Origin: Zwartia panacis
GTDB lineage: Bacteria > Pseudomonadota > Gammaproteobacteria > Burkholderiales > Burkholderiaceae_B
NCBI RefSeq assembly: GCF_030410395.1
Contig: NZ_JAUHHF010000005.1
Coordinates: 148,647-212,646, forward strand
DNA: 64,000 bases
Direction of reading: 5' to 3'
Below, one piece after another: positions 62,493 through 64,000 of the stretch. Every line of letters starts with the position of its first letter. Position 1 is the first letter of the stretch. Below the pieces are notes generated by a model. That model searched no databases. It had not been told where the DNA came from and saw nothing but the letters and a program-made list of their open reading frames with translations. Position numbers and translations under genes: made by a program.

Positions 62493-63749
62493 ATGACCTC
62501 GCCCATGAATGTGCCTTCTACATCCCCTGCCGCGGCCCTCGCACCTTATGAGGCTAATTTCGGGACACCTCTCTCTGGCGCCGCGCTCAGGGTGATGCTG
62601 TTGGGCGCAGGCGAACTGGGCAAAGAGGTGATTTTGGCTCTGCAGCGTTTGGGGGTTGAGGTGATCGCGGTGGATCGTTATGCGGATGCGCCCGGGCAGC
62701 AAGTGGCGCACCGGGGGCATGTGGTGGCGATGACCGACAAGGTCGCCCTTCGGGCCCTGATCGAAAAGGAGCGGCCCCATCTGATCGTGCCAGAAATCGA
62801 AGCAATCGCAACGGATTTGCTGGTTGAGCTTGAGGCCACCGGTATGGTTCGTGTCACCCCGACGGCCCGTGCGGCCCAGCTCACGATGAATCGTGAGGGG
62901 ATCCGCCGGTTGGCAGCCGAAACCCTCGGATTGCCCACATCGCCTTACCGGTTTGCGGACTCGCTCGCGTCCCTGACTGAGGCAACCAAAGAAGTGGGTT
63001 TCCCCTGTCTGGTCAAGCCCGTCATGTCCTCTTCGGGTAAAGGCCAGTCGGTTTTACGCGGTCCGCAGGATATCGAATCGGCCTGGAGTATCGCCAGAGA
63101 AGGTGCGCGCGTTGGCGGCGATCGCATCATTGTGGAAGGATTTATCGATTTCGAATACGAAATCACACTCTTGACTGTGCGTGCAAAAGGCGTGAATGGT
63201 CAGATTGAAACGCACTTTTGCGCGCCCATCGGACACTTGCAGCAAGGTGGCGATTATGTGGAAAGCTGGCAGCCGCAGCCCATGTCGAGCCGCGCACTTG
63301 AACGCGCGAAACAGATCGCCCGGGATGTCACCGAAAATCTGGGAGGACAAGGATTATTTGGTGTCGAGCTTTTTGTGTCGGGGGATCAGGTATGGTTCTC
63401 CGAAGTCAGTCCACGCCCCCATGACACGGGCCTGGTGACGCTGGTGTCGCAATTGCAGAGCGAATTCGAATTGCATGCGCGCGCGCTGTTAGGACTTCCC
63501 GTCGACACATCGTTGCGAGCTCCGGCCGCAAGCAGTGTGATTTATGGCGGAATCGAGGCCAAAGCGGTCCGTTACGAAGGCGTTGCCCAGGCGTTGGCCG
63601 AGCCCGGCACGGATCTGCGGCTGTTCGGAAAGCCCGAGTCTTTTGTGAAGCGTCGTATGGGCGTGGGCCTGGCAACGGATGTCTCGGTCGAGGCTGCGCG
63701 CGCCAAGGCGTTGCGAGTTTCCAGAGCGGTACGAGTGAAAGCCGCTTAA
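62493..63749 (+). CDS. purT: Formate-dependent GAR transformylase PurT
   Basis: A 418-residue ATP-grasp enzyme of purine synthesis, from ATG 62493 ([12 protein letters not shown] upstream); ATG 62451 and 62505 are alternatives. Words: [48 protein letters not shown], the metal-binding [22 protein letters not shown], and LGLPVDTSL. It adds a formyl group from formate to glycinamide ribonucleotide. apt follows 46 bp later. Confidence 0.95.
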   Translation: MTSPMNVPSTSPAAALAPYEANFGTPLSGAALRVMLLGAGELGKEVILALQRLGVEVIAVDRYADAPGQQVAHRGHVVAMTDKVALRALIEKERPHLIVPEIEAIATDLLVELEATGMVRVTPTARAAQLTMNREGIRRLAAETLGLPTSPYRFADSLASLTEATKEVGFPCLVKPVMSSSGKGQSVLRGPQDIESAWSIAREGARVGGDRIIVEGFIDFEYEITLLTVRAKGVNGQIETHFCAPIGHLQQGGDYVESWQPQPMSSRALERAKQIARDVTENLGGQGLFGVELFVSGDQVWFSEVSPRPHDTGLVTLVSQLQSEFELHARALLGLPVDTSLRAPAASSVIYGGIEAKAVRYEGVAQALAEPGTDLRLFGKPESFVKRRMGVGLATDVSVEAARAKALRVSRAVRVKAA

Positions 63750-63795
63750 ACTAGTCTGCGCAGTATGCGAATGACCCTTCTCGGAGTGCTATCTC

Positions 63796-64000
63796 ATGAT
63801 CATGCCCATCATCCCTTCACATCAGGATCCGATGGAAATCGTACGCGGGCTGATCAGAACGATTCCGGACTGACCCAAGCCGGGGGTGATGTTTCGTGAC
63901 ATCACGCCACTCTTGCAGGACCCAAGAGCATTCAGGGCCTTGATTGATATTTTCGTCTACCGTCACATGCGTCAGCGCATTGATTTGGTTGTGGGTATCG
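63796..64000 (+). pseudogene. apt: Adenine phosphoribosyltransferase, 5' part, with in-frame TGA
   Basis: The frame from ATG 63796 translates to a typical Apt start, but codon 26 (63871-63873) is TGA: [27 protein letters not shown]. Homologues have Trp or Tyr here, and TGA is one base from TGG. After the stop the frame continues with clean Apt sequence to the window edge ([10 protein letters not shown]). Restart at GTG 63886 or ATG 63889 would lose about 30 residues, including PKPG. A sequencing error, a real nonsense mutation or a natural downstream start are all open; the 3' end is outside the window. Confidence 0.75.

Noticed and set aside
63871..63873. Selenocysteine or a changed genetic code at the apt TGA
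   Set aside because: No selenocysteine insertion hairpin is evident right after the codon, Apt is not a known selenoprotein, and many genes here use TGA as a normal stop.

Overview
The window looks like chromosome of a betaproteobacterium of the order Burkholderiales, most likely an Alcaligenaceae relative. This rests on two Bug-type solute receptors, on the block bioC-comF-trmL-gpsA-secB-grxC-rhodanese-gpmA-envC-ctpA-moeB, on rsmB-DUF4390-ntrY-ntrX, and on kdsD-kdsC-lptCAB next to hpf-ptsN-hprK-rapZ. Genes are densely packed, many with ATGA-type overlaps. I see no tRNA, rRNA, CRISPR array, prophage or transposase. All functional names come from motif recognition, not database searches.

Layout. 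1-1822: a cut-off PepSY-like gene divergent from a three-gene cytochrome module (DUF1924 c-type, diheme c-type, b561). 1829-3427: a TPR/glycosyltransferase protein. 3439-6954: a catabolic trio (ThDP enzyme, SDR dehydrogenase, Bug receptor). 6966-13649: amino-compound metabolism (gamma-glutamyltransferase, class III aminotransferase with a divergent MocR regulator, Lrp/AsnC regulator, SMP-30-like hydrolase). 13756-16746: an overlapping operon of beta-propeller, polysaccharide deacetylase and fatty-acid-hydroxylase proteins. 16833-19422: tcuBA for tricarballylate oxidation. 19950-25514: the urea importer urtABCDE behind a consensus sigma-54 promoter. 25991-31643: yggS, azurin, dprA, def, a SemiSWEET, fmt and rimO. 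31781-36737: rsmB and an NtrYX-like two-component pair. 36746-48917: xdhC, tauE/safE and the conserved housekeeping block, interrupted by one Bug gene. 48914-57975: slmA, a HAD phosphatase, argB, tlpA-like, dolP-diaA-yraN, rsmI, rlpA, rapZ-hprK-ptsN. 58099-62359: hpf and the LPS export/Kdo genes. 62493-64000: purT and the start of apt, which carries an in-frame TGA.

The least ordinary content is a family of three 200-202 bp intergenic elements (19544-19743, 19745-19945, 25656-25857). All three share a 48-bp core and a small GTGGGC/GCCCAC hairpin. Their outer arms (26-30 bp) and inner arms differ in sequence from copy to copy, yet stay self-complementary within each copy; core stem positions also covary. 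That is the signature of a structure kept by selection, or of a mobile long-hairpin element. Two copies abut head to head between tcuA and urtE; the third lies just upstream of the urtA sigma-54 promoter.

Other points: rpoN is missing from its common place between lptB and hpf although a sigma-54 promoter is present; the NtrX-like regulator lacks the AAA+ domain; the deacetylase has TFDTG instead of TFDDG; and several regulatory repeats can be seen.
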